From assembly GCA_018340805.1 (NCBI GenBank), contig JACMZG010001911.1, positions 50,161,713-50,225,712 of the forward strand: a DNA stretch of 64,000 bases, written 5' to 3'. Shown here in pieces: positions 29,658 to 43,200 of the stretch. The position numbers and the translations under genes were made by a program. Numbering within the stretch: position 1 is the stretch's first letter; every line of letters starts with the position of its first letter. Below the pieces are notes generated by a model. The model did not search any database. It had not been told where the DNA came from and saw nothing but the letters and a program-made list of their open reading frames with translations. The DNA comes from Microvelia longipes (lineage: Eukaryota; Arthropoda; Insecta; Hemiptera; Veliidae).

Positions 29658-29745
29658 TTCCAAAAATAGGAGTTCTATTTTTGGAACTCCGCTGGTTCAC
29701 AGATGTGTTCCACACGCCTTCTGAGCAGGTGTTTCTGCTCAGAAG
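29658..29745. repeat. Two perfect short hairpins
   Basis: TTCCAAAAATAG-5 nt-CTATTTTTGGAA (29658-29686) and CTTCTGAGCAG-6 nt-CTGCTCAGAAG (29718-29745). Confidence 0.9.
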
Positions 29746-29895
29746 TCCAGTGAGTTATCAGTATTTTATGCCATTATTGCCAACTATATAACAAATATTC
29801 ATGTAGATCGCATCGAATTCACTTTACCTCACCTCACACTACCTCTTCGCCATTTATCTTCACTCAACCTAACATACATGGTAGAGGTCATTTTT

Positions 29896-29898
<3 letters not shown>

Positions 29899-29961
<63 letters not shown>

Positions 29962-29978
29962 GTGTGTGTGTGTGTGTA
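29899..29978. repeat. (TA)n(GT)n microsatellite
   Basis: TA run from 29899 turning into GT from about 29959. Confidence 0.9.
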
Positions 29979-30140
29979 CTATTTGCGCTTTTGGATTGCC
30001 CCATTGAGCTAAAAAATGGTCTCAAACAATTTAAGAATGTAATTTTATACATTTTATTTTATGTCTAAAATGTTCCAAAAACAATATAAGCTTTGTAGCC
30101 CATTCACATCTCATCGTATGATACATAACAAAATTCACTA

Positions 30141-30179
<39 letters not shown>

Positions 30180-30203
30180 ATATATATATATATATATATA
30201 TAA
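30141..30203. repeat. (TA)n microsatellite
   Basis: TA run with one TAATAA interruption. Confidence 0.9.
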
Positions 30204-30695
30204 ACTTGTGCTGCAATTTGTTGATTATGTGATAGTTAACAAAATCACTACAGGCTATATATATTTGCTATTAATGTGAGATTTATAAATTTTTAATAAC
30301 CCCGAACAGGATAATACATGATTTATGTAAGTACAGCCTAAAGTAATTATAAGTAAACCCAAAAAAAAAAATCAAGAAATTTAAATTTTTACAAACTTTT
30401 CAATTTTCCTCATTTTTACCTTAGCTCTATAGAAAAAGTATTGTGATTTCACTCAAATTTCGAAACTAAGTCCATCGTTAGTGCTGTCTCGAAAATAATT
30501 TTCAGATAACACAGAAATACAGAATAATATAGATAATACAGAATAATGGTCGGATAAATATGAATTTCAGCACGCATGAAGTCATAAATATGACTTCATG
30601 ATGAAAAATTATTTATTGCCATGGATAGGATAAAGGAAACAAAAACCAGGATTAAATAAATATGAGTAAGCAAAAAGAATTTTAAACAAAATATT

Positions 30696-30931
30696 ACTTT
30701 ACTGGCATCTATAAATTTACAATTGTTTTCATTACATTTTTGTATATTTTTTAAATAAATGATATCTAATTTGTAAAATAAATAAAAAATACAACTTGAT
30801 TTACAGAAGGTAGATTTACCATAAATAATAAAGGCCCGTTTTAGGGCCTTCCGGACTATCAGTGTATTCACTCAGGGGGAACCACCAAAGGCAGGTTGTA
30901 TCCACTATGCTCAAACTTATGTTAATGTTGA
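30696..30931. mobile_element. Short retroposon, copy 2
   Basis: Identical over 236 bp to 27655-27890 in the same orientation, but without a visible target duplication. It lies 3,041 bp from copy 1, so either two recent insertions or a local copying event occurred. Confidence 0.65.
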
Positions 30932-32518
30932 CGAAATCCCTTATAATAAACAAAACACTAATCATAATAACTCAGACCATATCTTAGACTAAGATTGTAC
31001 TTATAGGATCACAGCTAAGGAGGCAGATTTACTAAGATCGAAAAATATAATCAAATACTAGATATAAAAGTTAGAGGATTAGCAAACCACTTCCTCTCTG
31101 CCTACTACATTTTTCTTGTAGTATTCTTGTATTTTTTTGTACATATTCGAATTAAAATACGAATATGCTAATTCAGCCTACAAGTGAAAGAAGCCTAGTG
31201 AGTCTACAGTTATAAAATACCATGATAATTATAATAATTACCTCCAGTAAATAAACCTTCTATTAAAAATAAAAATAAGAGAGAAACATACAATATACAT
31301 TTTTGTTAATTTTTCAGTATCACATATCACATTACTTATTGTTATATTCTATTTAATAATATATTTACATTTCTTTAAATTAAATAAAACATCCAGTTGA
31401 GTTTAGGTTGAATAAGAAGTAACTAAAACATCAACAATATTCTATTCATCAGTTTTAATGTTACACTTAGCACAAAATTGAACAGATTACACAAATACAG
31501 AGAAAAGTATTAGTTGAGTAGAGCAGTCCTCCGTCTTAATTCATTTATGCACTTTCAAATTCATATAAAAGGCCGAACAAGAGTTGACATTATCAACAAC
31601 AGGGAGAGATGATAAAAGCTGAGCAAACAGCCCTCATCCTCTTTTATTGAATTTAAAAAGTATTTCTCACACAACTCTTTGAATCTCTGGGAGGAACAGA
31701 ACATTTCTTTTGTTTTATGGTTTTAAAAAATTTTTATGCAATACTGCTTTGCTTGACTAATCTCTTAACAATTTTCTGTAGCAATACCCACAATACAATA
31801 AACAAAAAACTAATATGTTATTAATGATTGTGTATTGTGCCATCTACCTGCAGGTGCATGAAATTAAATGTAAGCAATATAAAATATGTTACTTGGTTCA
31901 GTTTTAACCCTTAGTTGACAGTCTATGGTTTTAATATTATATTGACTTTAGCTGACCAGTGCTTGGAATAAGAGATGTTTCTTAGAACAAGTGGTGTTCC
32001 AAAATTAAACATGAAGGAGAAAGTTTTTAGATTTAACATTTGTGTGAAATGAGCTACTCTGTTTCATGTATTACCAACTCAATATGGTGAAAGCTTGACC
32101 ATATTAAGTTTGGAAAACTCATAAACCCTGCTTATTTATCGTTTTCTTTCCAATTAATGAACATTTTTAATCACACTAAAAATAATTATAGAAGAAATGA
32201 GTCAGAGATGTGCTATAGTAATTAGTGAAAATTCAAATGAATTTAACTCTGAATTTAGAAAAAAAAGTTAGAACACCAGTTTCACATGATATCAATAAAT
32301 TGAATTGAAACTTAAGTTAATAAATAAACTATAACAAACAAATCTAAAAGTAGAAAAAAAATAAAATAAGGAAGCCATTAATACAAAAACTTAGCACCCA
32401 CATTTCATAAAATAGAAACTAGGAATTATCATTTTAAGGTTACTTTCATCATAGATATTCTAAATGATTTTTCCCGCAATAGAAAGCTGGACTAAATTCT
32501 TGAAATTGCTACCACTGA

Positions 32519-32584
32519 CTGGTGATAAGGGCTATGCCCTTATCACCAGCCAGGAAAATAAATGCCTTATGGCATTTATTTTCC
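32519..32584. repeat. Twin perfect 14-bp-arm hairpins
   Basis: CTGGTGATAAGGGC-tat-GCCCTTATCACCAG (32519-32549) is followed three bases later by GGAAAATAAATGCC-ttat-GGCATTTATTTTCC (32553-32584). Both stems are perfect. Confidence 0.95.
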
Positions 32585-35370
32585 AAACAATACCGCAACT
32601 ATATGGGAGATTTGACAAAAAGTTGATTCATTTAAATGAGTTCAATATTTACGGCAATTTAAGAAAATTAATCAAATTTAAGAAATTAACTCTTAAATAT
32701 CATTTTCCTTTGATTAAAGTCAGTTTATATGAAAAAATCCCATAATAAAGGATAGGATGTTTAGTAAATAATCTTAGCAAGAACTCTAAAAAACCCCAAC
32801 AAGATAGCCTACAGGTTACCTTTGTCTAGCTATCAATTAAAAATAAGTAATTGTAATTATAACATATAGCAAGTAAAGAGTAATCATTTTCAACCAAATT
32901 TTAATGATTATAAATTATTCCTTAATCAACATCTCACTCCAGAAAAATATAAAATACATTTTACTAGACATAAAAGAGTCACTTAATTTTTGATATAAAA
33001 GAATTTATTTATTCATTAATAAGCGTATTTGTACAAATAATAGAAAAATTAATGTTACTGAAAGATTAAAAAGTGTAATAATGTACAAAATTATTATTAA
33101 AAAGGTGCTGAGTTTATTTTGTATAACTTCGGAAGTTTGCAGTTTGAACCGATTTAATAGTCATAATTAATTTAAACTAAAAGCAAGTAAGTAATAAAAC
33201 ATAGCACAATAATTACTTGTACAAAAAATACTAAATTAAATTTATTATGACGTGACAAAATATAATTAAAATTTGATTTAGAATTAACATATTTATTTAA
33301 AAATATAAAACAAAATACAATAATTTAAGAATAAATGTTGTTTGATTAAATAAATAAAAGAAAGTAAATAGGAATATGAACAAGGATTAGTACGTAAATA
33401 AAACATTAAAAAAATACAGATAAATGTATTCAAATAAGCAAACAGCCAATGATAATAGTGTATTATTTTCCAAGAAATGTTATTTGTGTAGAATGTTCCT
33501 TAAATCAAAAATAACAATACCTTTTTTATTAGCTATAAAAACTAAAGGGAAATGTACAGAAATGCTTTTTTTTATAACAATGTTGTTATACGTTGTTTTT
33601 TATAAACAACAAAAACCACGTCTCTCCACTTTACATACTTTATTGAAGAGCCAGCTGGCTTTTGGCAAAATACGATCAAGAGCACCTGAATAGGAAGCAA
33701 CATTTAAAAAAGAAACATACAAGATAAAAAATAAAATACTATTATCTTTTATCTTGTATATTTCTTGTTTTATTTTTTAAATTTTGCTTATGTTCTTTGT
33801 ATTTGCTTACTGTTCAGGCACTGTTGATGGCATTTTGCCGGAAGCCTGCTCTGTCAATTAAGTATGCTAAGAGAAGAGACGTTGTGGTTGTCGTTTATTG
33901 TGTGGTATTCCACGGCATTATTTTGAGTTATAATGTACACCATATTAGTAGCAAACACTAATGATACTTTTTAGAGCATAAAGTACAAATAATAATATAA
34001 ATTTAGCTATGAATATTAATTCCATTTCATTCTTCGTTATTATTAGTTAGAAATTGCTATGAGGAAATAGAAACAATTGTCAGTGACTTTAGAGTATTCA
34101 AAACTGTATTGTACTTTTCCCTTGGTATAACATATACCCCTCTCCCCCCCCCCCTATTTCATGTAGATAAAATGAAGTTTTATTGGAATAAATCTACGAG
34201 AAAAAAATTTACCTGTAATAATTTTATTAATTAATTTAACAATAACTTAATAATAATTCAAATAATAATAACAATTTAACATTTAAGAAAAAGGAACAAA
34301 ACCAAAGATAAACTATAATAATCTTCTGTAAAAAAATAGAATATTTTAATCAATTGTTAGCAAAGAACATTTAAAAATTTACAATTTAACTTCTTGACAC
34401 ATTGGATTAAGAGTAAAAATATCCCGTAAAAAAAAGAAGTTTCTTTATAAATTTATTATATTTAATCCAGTGAGCATAATAGATTTCAGACTCTAAAATT
34501 TTAAAACACATTGTAAATAAAATGATGAAACACTTTATGAACATTTGATCAAATGTTAAACATGTTAGAGAATTTACTTTAATAAAGCTTTTGAGGAGGA
34601 ATAGGTCCAAATTTTCCTCAAAAATAATTTAAAACAGAGGTCCCTATAAAGTTTTTTGTCTTATAATAACGTATGGTCAAGTGAATTCACTATAAGATAA
34701 AAGATGACAGATATGCAAGTCAATCACTAGTTTGAATACTAATCAGTAAAAAACACTAATGCAATATTTTTCAGTTTTAATATTTGTTTTAATCGAAGGT
34801 TACACAACTAGAGTGGAAAGCTGAACTATACATGTGAGTGTGGATGTGCAATCTAAGTGAAGCAAGGGTTGAAACACCACACAAGCAATGAAAAGATGTT
34901 TTACTTGCTTGTTGAGTCCTGTACTTTATTTTACGATTGTTAGGTTTTAAAAATGATAATAAAAATAAGTAATCACATAATAAACTGCCAATAGATTTCA
35001 CCTGTATCAAATCGTTTGTGGAATTTTTGGCCCTTGTTATGAATTCAGGCGGAGTATTAGCTTCATAACTGTCACTATTATCACTCATTTTTTAAATAGT
35101 TATCTACTTTAATAACTAAAAAGTTAGTAAGAGAATTCAATAAACCAGAAAAACTCAAACTGGCAACACATACAGGTAAGAACTAACAAAATCACTGATA
35201 AGGAATGAGGGAGATTCCTTCTTCCTTTCAGTGTTAGTGTAGAAAAAATATTTTCTGTACAAGAGCCGAAAGTAAGAATTCATCTACAACAACAGTGCAT
35301 GATGACAAACATTTAATGTCAAATTACCAATCTTGGATCGATTAGAATCAAAATCTAAGAATCAATCTTA

Positions 35371-35430
35371 GATACAAATCTAATACCTATATGGATACAA
35401 ATCTACCTATATAGATACAAATCTAAATAC
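35371..35430. repeat. Short tandem repeat, about 20-23 bp period
   Basis: GATACAAATCTA recurs at 35371, 35394 and 35414, joined by ACCTATAT-type linkers. Confidence 0.8.
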
Positions 35431-35449
35431 CTCATGGTCCATAGAGATA

Positions 35450-35770
35450 TAATTGCTAGAGAGGCCCAATAGGTAAATTTAGAAAAAAAACATCGAAAAA
35501 GTAACCTGACCACCTTTGCTTGTAATTACAATCAAATAATCAGTTCAAAATTACAGTAAATTATATAGAAAAGCGTTAAAAATACAAATCAAAACACAAG
35601 CAATGCGTGGGAAGCCGAAAACAATTGATTTATTATAACCTTCACTCACTCTTGAAGGAGTTTTTAATGAGGTAATACAGAGCCCGTAAGAGCCCCAAAA
35701 CGATGTATCAGGCCTCTTAATGTATTGAGATAGGCTATGGCTCCTCTAGTGTATATCTCTATGTTATCAT
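35450..35770 (+). repeat. Dispersed repeat D, copy 2
   Basis: Diverged copy of 24310-24625, same orientation; shares the AACATCGAAAAAGTAACCTG block and GGCTATGGCTCCT near the right end. Confidence 0.55.
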
Positions 35771-36819
35771 CCACAAACTAACCACAGACACAGATACCAA
35801 AGATCATTTTCCTTAAGTTAAATGAACAAAAGATGTAAATATCAAACAAAAAACACCTGAGAAATCAATTTGTACCTGAATGATTTAACTATTAGGCCTA
35901 AGAAATAACCCATTATTGGAATACAAATCATCTTTTGAGCATAATTTTTTGTATACAATATTCACTAAAAAATCAAGTAATAATTGTCATGAACACTAAC
36001 TTGATTAAAACCAGACACCACTCTCTTTTACTGCTAAAGGTGTTAAGAGAGGGTGTTTCTTTATAAGCATTAATGCAATGGTAAAAAGGTCAGCCATTGA
36101 TAGATTAATTAATAATTGCACAGTTACTCAGAGAATAAGATAAAATGAGAACTAAGCCCAATAATTGTTCTAAGCCCCTCATTAATATTTTTTTAGAGGA
36201 ATTTTTTGTTTGTTAATAAGTTATGAAATATTTGCACATGGTTTTTCACGTGGTTTTTATGCAAAACGATAAGATCATAAATTTACTTTAATAATAAAAT
36301 AACACATCATCTTTGACCAACCATCCAAAATTCTCATACAGAAACAAATATTTACTTCCAAATTTACAAATATGATATGTCGTCAATCCATTATTCATCT
36401 ATTTTTTAAGTACAAACAAATGAATATAGAGAAAGATAGTCTAGAGATTTATTATTTCAGACAAGAAAAGGTTAGTTCTGTAGCCAGTTAACAGGAGCGC
36501 TAGAATATAATTAGGTAGATTTACCATGCCAACTACGAGAATTTGCCACTGCCGTCTAACTACTTCTGGCACAAAACTGATTAATCCAAATATTTGCTTT
36601 ATATAATAAAGACCAATTTCAAGTAGATACTTGTGTCTTTAAAATAATAATAAAAAACAAGATGATTTCATAATGCTTACTTAGAAAAGTGGGAAGAAAA
36701 GTAAGAAGAGTTAGTTTGAGAGCTTGCAGCTAGATGCCAGCACCGAGTTAACCCCCACCTTCTGAGATTCTATATCTACAATATTCTTTGCTATAAACCT
36801 GTCATTTCATTCATAATCA

Positions 36820-36825
36820 TTTATT
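36820..36825 (-). terminator. Possible poly(A) signal of the AKAP10 gene
   Basis: AATAAA on the minus strand about 340 nt beyond the stop codon. A perfect 10-bp-arm hairpin (36868-36891) lies just before it. Confidence 0.3.
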
Positions 36826-37163
36826 CCACATAATTGATAAAATTTGTTAAAATCATTATTTTAATTAATTTCATACTATTCAGTATGAAATCGCAACTTA
36901 GTGAGCCTTTATATTTGATGCAAAACAATGTTTTTTGTTTTTCCAATAAAACTTTGTTTTCATGTGACCTTTTTGTAAATTCTATCTGAGATATAAGAGT
37001 GCAATTCTTATCACATATTAGAGAGTACAAGCACTGATTACATGTCATGGATGCATATACTCAGAGGCTGTGTTGTACTTCATTGTCATGAACGTATACA
37101 AGCGATATTATACTGAATATCAAGCTACTCATATAAAACCATGAAGTTCAACAAGAACAAATA

Positions 37164-37274
37164 CTAGTCATCTTCGATGATTTCTTCACAGTTTTGCTTG
37201 CCATCACCAAGGGTTATATTTGTTATTTCTTTAACAATCATTTCCGCTACTCTCCATGCCATTTCTTCATGATC
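37164..37274 (-). CDS. AKAP10: AKAP10 exon 8 with the PKA-binding helix
   Basis: Acceptor ggtatatttcag. Encodes DHEEMAWRVAEMIVKEITNI followed by TLGDGKQNCEEIIEDD and TAG. Hydrophobic residues A, W, V, M, I, V, I spaced for an amphipathic helix mark the A-kinase-binding site. Confidence 0.9.
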   Translation of the reverse strand, partial: DHEEMAWRVAEMIVKEITNITLGDGKQNCEEIIEDD

Positions 37275-40200
37275 CTGAAATATACCCATTAATGTGATAA
37301 ATTTATAAGACAATACACTTTTAGAATTATAGTTTAATTGCTGAAATAGTAAAAATAAATCTTGTTATATTTGAAAAATAGAGGCCAAGTTTGGTTGTGG
37401 TGGCTTTACCCTTGTAAAGAAGGGCATTGACGATTTTGTAAAAACAGGTAAATTTAATTAGCCGTCTAATTATTAACATTTATATTTTTTCAAACACAAT
37501 TTGCTATTCCGTTTCAATATGTGAAAAATAATTACTAATGGTATTTTATGATTAATTTTATAATGTTTTATTATTATAAATAAATATAGAAAATATTTAG
37601 CGATACAATATAAATTATTGATGTCCAGCTAGGGCTCAAATTAGGACTTCCAAGTCCCCAATCTTAAAGGCATTTGATTATTTGTTTCCTCCAAGAGCAA
37701 AACAATGGCCCTTATCCTACACAAATGTTGATGAGGGGTGACATAGCTCATGAAACTAATGAAAATTTGATAAAAACTAATTTTACCAATTATAATTTAT
37801 CACTTGCTTGGTATAAGTGAAATACTACCAAAATCATAAATTATAATTAGGAATAAGGCTGAACTTCGGTATACGGTGCACCCTGCTATCAATACTATAT
37901 ATCGATATATTTTTAGTTTAGAGATATGACGTAGGAATAATCGATACATGCCTTTTCTTTTACGTTTATAAACATATTTTATTATTTTGTTAAATGTTTT
38001 TTTGTTGTTTGTGTTTTTATTTATTTGTTGTAACATGGTTTATAACTATTTTCATATTTTTTTATGTTTTTATAATGTATTAACTATGTTTTCATAAGAA
38101 TAATCGATGATACACCACATCTAATTTTATGTTACGCGTATTTTTTACGTATTTTTGTGTTTGTTATTTTCAGGTTTTTTATTATATTTTTGTTGTTAAT
38201 GTTTTCATTTATTTGTTGTTTGGTTTTTTTAATGTTTTAATTATAATTAATAATTTAACGACGCTGCTTACCTTTTAAGTGCTCAGTTCTCGTTTACGTG
38301 TCGCGTAACTAAAAATATATCGATATATAGTATTGATAACAGGGTGCACCGTATACCGAAGATTTACCAGGAATAATAACAGCTAATAGATTAACTTCTA
38401 TTACCATATATGTAAGAGAAAAACAATAAATTAAATTAAATTAAACTACAAGAACCTACCTTATCGTCATCCTTGTTAACTAATTTCTTAAACATTTTAC
38501 CTAAACTAGAAACTGAAACAAAAAAAGTTCAATATATAAAGCAACATATTCATGTCATAAATATAATTTAGAACAAATAAATGTAGTTTGTTTCACATTA
38601 CATTTAATTGTGAATACAATTACTCATGAAGTCAGTGTTTATATTTTTCTTCAGTTTTTTAATTCCTTTTTACTCTGTTGAACTCTAACAGTAATAATAA
38701 TCAACTGACAACTACATTTAAATTAAAAAAAATTAAACTAGCTAACGAGAATATATAAAATAGAAAATGTTAAAACAGTGTACAGACTTATGGACATTTG
38801 AGAATTTATACATAGTTTGAACATATGTTAGGATAACTGTTGCTTGATTCTTAAAGTTGATATTGTAAATCAAAAATGTAATTTATTGGAGGAATGAAAA
38901 ATATAATGCTTACTCTTTTTATCAGGTTCTGGTTCAAATTCCGCAACATATCTTCCTAATTGATCAATTCTTCCAAAGGAAAGGCCACTAAAAATATAAC
39001 AATAAAATCATAAAATGTATCTTAAAAAAAGTAATGTAGATTGTTCTCGAAACAATCTATAGTAGAGAAGTTTTACAGGGGCCTGGTGTATCTTTGAACA
39101 ATAATATGAAATGTAAGTAAGTAAAAAGACAAACATAATAAGAACAGTAAAACTTTAAGCAAGCATTTTGCATATAATAGCACAAGCACAAACCACATAT
39201 TGTATCTAATTAAAAAAATAACCACAAGTAAAAATAACAAATAATATTTAAATATGAAAATTTACAATGTACCCCACACTTAGAGAATAATGGTTGATTC
39301 ATTGCTCTCTTAAAAATTACCTCTTTCTTGGCTTAGAAATGACAAAACTGGGGCATAGCCTAATTATATAGTATGTCTACATAGCAATAAATGGAATGAA
39401 TAAAATCATAACTCTGGAACCTTCTACAAGAGATACCGGGTTCGATCCTGGTAGAGGCCTCTGCTGTCCTACAAAAGAGATGTCAAGCCAGTGGTTCTGA
39501 ACCTGTACATTGTCAAGCACTGGTAAACAATTTCTAACCCTATATAAACCCTGTTTAGACATTTAGGACCTGCAATAGTACCTTATATAAAATAAAATAT
39601 ATATGTATCTGTCTTGTGGTTTCAAGAGCAGTAAAGCCTAATCAGCCAGTGGGGTATGTGTTGTTTCTTAAAACTATTGAAACTTATAATAAAGTCACAG
39701 CTCATCATTGGATTAAACACAATAATGTCTGCACTAGGACACATAAGGTAAAACATCTTCTATAGGGAGTCAGCAAAAGGGGCCCAACAACATCACCTAC
39801 TTGTTAGGTGATCTATCACCTCTCCCCAATTACTATCACTATTCCTTATAGAGGAATTTTTTTTAATCAACTTCAGTCTATGTGGATGGAGGTCTGGCAT
39901 AAGATGAACTCACTGTCTCCCCATTCTTTATTTATTTTAACTATTATTAAGTTTACAAAACATACTTTATTTACCTTCTAGATGTTTTCCTAAAAGTAAG
40001 AGGATCAGGTAATAAAGAATCTTGGCTAGATATAGAAGCAGGAGGACTAGGCGTTGAAGACCCCATCACAACGTCAGACAACAAACTCAAATAATGATGA
40101 GAGCCTAAATACTGTGACAGCAGAGGGTCTGACATCAACCTCTCAACAGAGAGGAGTGCTGGGGTAAAGCAGGACAGCAATCTACCAGGGTCAGAGCTAC

Positions 40201-43200
40201 ATATGGCTTCTTCTGTTTGTCTTCGAATTGAATCACTAACACCTATTCTTTGTTTACCTTCTAAACTAATATATCTGAAAAATAAATAAAAAATATACAT
40301 TAAATATTATTGAAGAAATCAGTTAAGAGCTAGAAAATGTTATACTTCTTTTATCCAGTCATAATAACCACTGGACATTATGACAGGTACCCAAGGGAAA
40401 ATAAATTGTTTAAACCCTTAAGTGCCCAGTAAAGTCATTTTGAGAGGGGTAGAAGGAGAAGAGGAAATCTATTCACTCTCAAAAAACGCAAGAACGGACA
40501 AATCACAATCCAGCACATTTTTTTTTATGTGGGCATCTCAGTTATTGCTAAATCCCTCTGTCGAGTGTTTTTGTAATCATATACAAATTTTTTAATGTTC
40601 ATTAATAAAATTTAAATAAAAAAATAATAAAAATTTATTAATTCGGAGCTTCAGCATTTTATTATTCTAATGTGTTAAAGTATACAAGTCACCGAACATA
40701 GAGAATTACTCTTATCCTCCTCACTAATAAAAAAACATTCCAAAAGATTTACTTCAAGGATATTTTATTTAAAGCTCAGTTTATTGAAAAAAGTTGATAA
40801 CAATTTTGACACTACTGCTTAGATTATAAAAAATATACCAGCAACTTAAGCAAGAAATTTATTAATGAGCAAGAAAACAATCATGTCAAAGAAAATTTAC
40901 CCCACTTGTGGACCTCTGAACCAGAATTATTTTGAAGTTCAAAACTTATACACTGTAAATATGACAATAAAAATTATCACCCATAGCAAGAATGAACCTG
41001 GGAACCCTGGCTTTTAGTACTTGGAGTGGTCCAATCGACTCTGGACCAGCTTTATTGAATGGTTGGGAGTAACCATTCAAAGAAGGTATCTGAGTAACCT
41101 TCTTCAGATGGTTACTCCCAACAACTCTATGAGGGGAGTAACCATTCAAAGAAGGTATCTGAGAAACCTTCTTCTGATGGTTACTCCCCACCCCGCTATG
41201 AAGGGAGTAACCTTTTTCAGATAGTCACTCGTACAACACTATCTTTTATTACATAACTTCATGCTCCGTAGTTGCATTTGCACCAAGTAATGTTTTTTTC
41301 CATATTTACATTTATTTAATGACATTTGTCATTTTTGTTTGACATTTTCATTTAATTTTTACAAATTCCTTAAATCTTAATTCTTTATGTCAAAAATCAC
41401 AGTTCAATTTTATTTGACCGTGGAAATCTCATTGTGTACATGTTTTATCTCAAGTAAAATCAATTTGATATTGATATTATAATTATACAAGTGTTTTCAA
41501 AGTAAGTAAAACATTTTAATGTCTTTACTTTCATGTTTCTATAACTTTATTATACATTGTGCTTTTATCAAATTTGCTTCTCTGTCGTCTATGTATATTG
41601 CTCTAAGTTTTAGGTTGTGTCGTTTTATATTTCTACTTTAACTCTTCATAATTACTTACACATTATTTATTTATAATTATTTATTGCTTTATTATTAATT
41701 TAAGTATATTTCATAATTATTATTTTAATTTTGAATATATATTTACCTCTTTATTTATGAGTTTATCACATATTAATGTATTCTTTCTTTATAATATTTA
41801 TTTTATTTCTATACGTTTTTTCGAATATTCCTTTTCAGGTACTTTTATAGAAATTGATACCTCATTGGTCCACGTATTTTCACATCCTCACCGATTAGAG
41901 GTTGAATATCTCCAGTTTATTTGTATTAAATTCATTATATTCAATACTTCGCCTATAATGTCGCCCCATGGGTACTTATATAGAAAAAGTACCGATGTTT
42001 GAGGGTCCCTTTTCTATGAAAGTGTCCCTTTTCTTTTTTCTTTGTTTGTAATACACATTTTCGCCCTTTAACCTTTCTTTTTCATACTTTGTTATAAGGG
42101 AGTAACTATCTACATAAAATCCTTGGTTACTCCCCTTTGGGGAGTAACCATCTGGGGGAGTAACTATCTAAAGAAGTACCGGATATAGTGCCAATGCTTT
42201 TCATGACTTTGAAGATTCACAAAATATAACATCTATTTGCCACATGTGATGAAATTAACATTGATATTAATAGTATAATTAATTATAATATAACAGAGAT
42301 TAATTCAATTAGCTTAGCAATCAGAGTATGTAAAATAAGTTATGAAACCACTTCTAGTTGCATTGAAAAGTAGAAAAAATAGACTGAGCTTGACCTTATA
42401 GCTACTAAGTGCTTAACCCCAGAAGGTAGGCAAATCACAAGCTTGGCTGCCAGCCAATCTCGTGGCAGATAACTAAAAGCTGGTTAGCTGATATCATCGA
42501 AGATACTAACAGGATTGACTTTTAAGAATAATTTGTAAATTTAACCCATAAACAAATTTAATAAACTTTATATTAAATTATTTATGTATAATCAATATTC
42601 ACAAAGTATTACTTAATAGTTCTCTAGACTATATTATATTAATGAATAAGAATAAACTAGAATATATGCAATAGCTTATTATTTAAATTAACTAACTTTA
42701 TTGAAATGTGAGAGTGGTATTGTTAAGTCATTAATACTTTTTCCATAACATTTATATCATTTAAACACAATAGAGTTAATTTAAAATAGATTAAATTTAA
42801 ATTTACACCCTAAACTAACAATTAAAGTCGTTTAAAACCCATAACTAAATTAACATTATTAAATTTATAAAAAAAGTTATAACCTAAAAATATCAGAAGG
42901 TTACTCCAACACAAAATATATTTCAACTTAAAAAGATAAATATATTTAACATTTTTTAGTCAATAGTGTCATAAAAATTTGATAATATAGATTATTAATC
43001 TAAACAAAGATAAAAATTGAATAAAACTACATCATTAATCAATTATTTTGACACTTTAAACAAATAATTTAAGTTCACTTTTAAACTAAAATTTCACATT
43101 TTACCATGTAATCTAAATGAATTCATACCAAGTTAAAAAAAGAATGAAACTGTTTTAGAAAATTAAAATAGATCAGAAAATAAAATTAGAACATCAAACA

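Larger units (their letters stand above)
30932..36800. other. Intergenic, no gene recognised
   Basis: Nearly 6 kb without coding signal. Contents: twin hairpins (32519-32584), a 13-bp-arm hairpin (33717-33759), paired hairpins near 33575-33610, a C10 run at about 34146, a 20-bp-class tandem repeat (35371-35430) and repeat D copy 2 (35450-35770). Confidence 0.45.

Noticed and set aside
32519..32584. microRNA precursor
   Set aside because: Stems of 14 bp with 3-4 nt loops are too short for a pre-miRNA, which needs about 22 bp or more.
32464..32745. 93-codon open frame
   Set aside because: It spans the twin perfect hairpins, has no recognisable motif and sits in AT-rich intergenic DNA.
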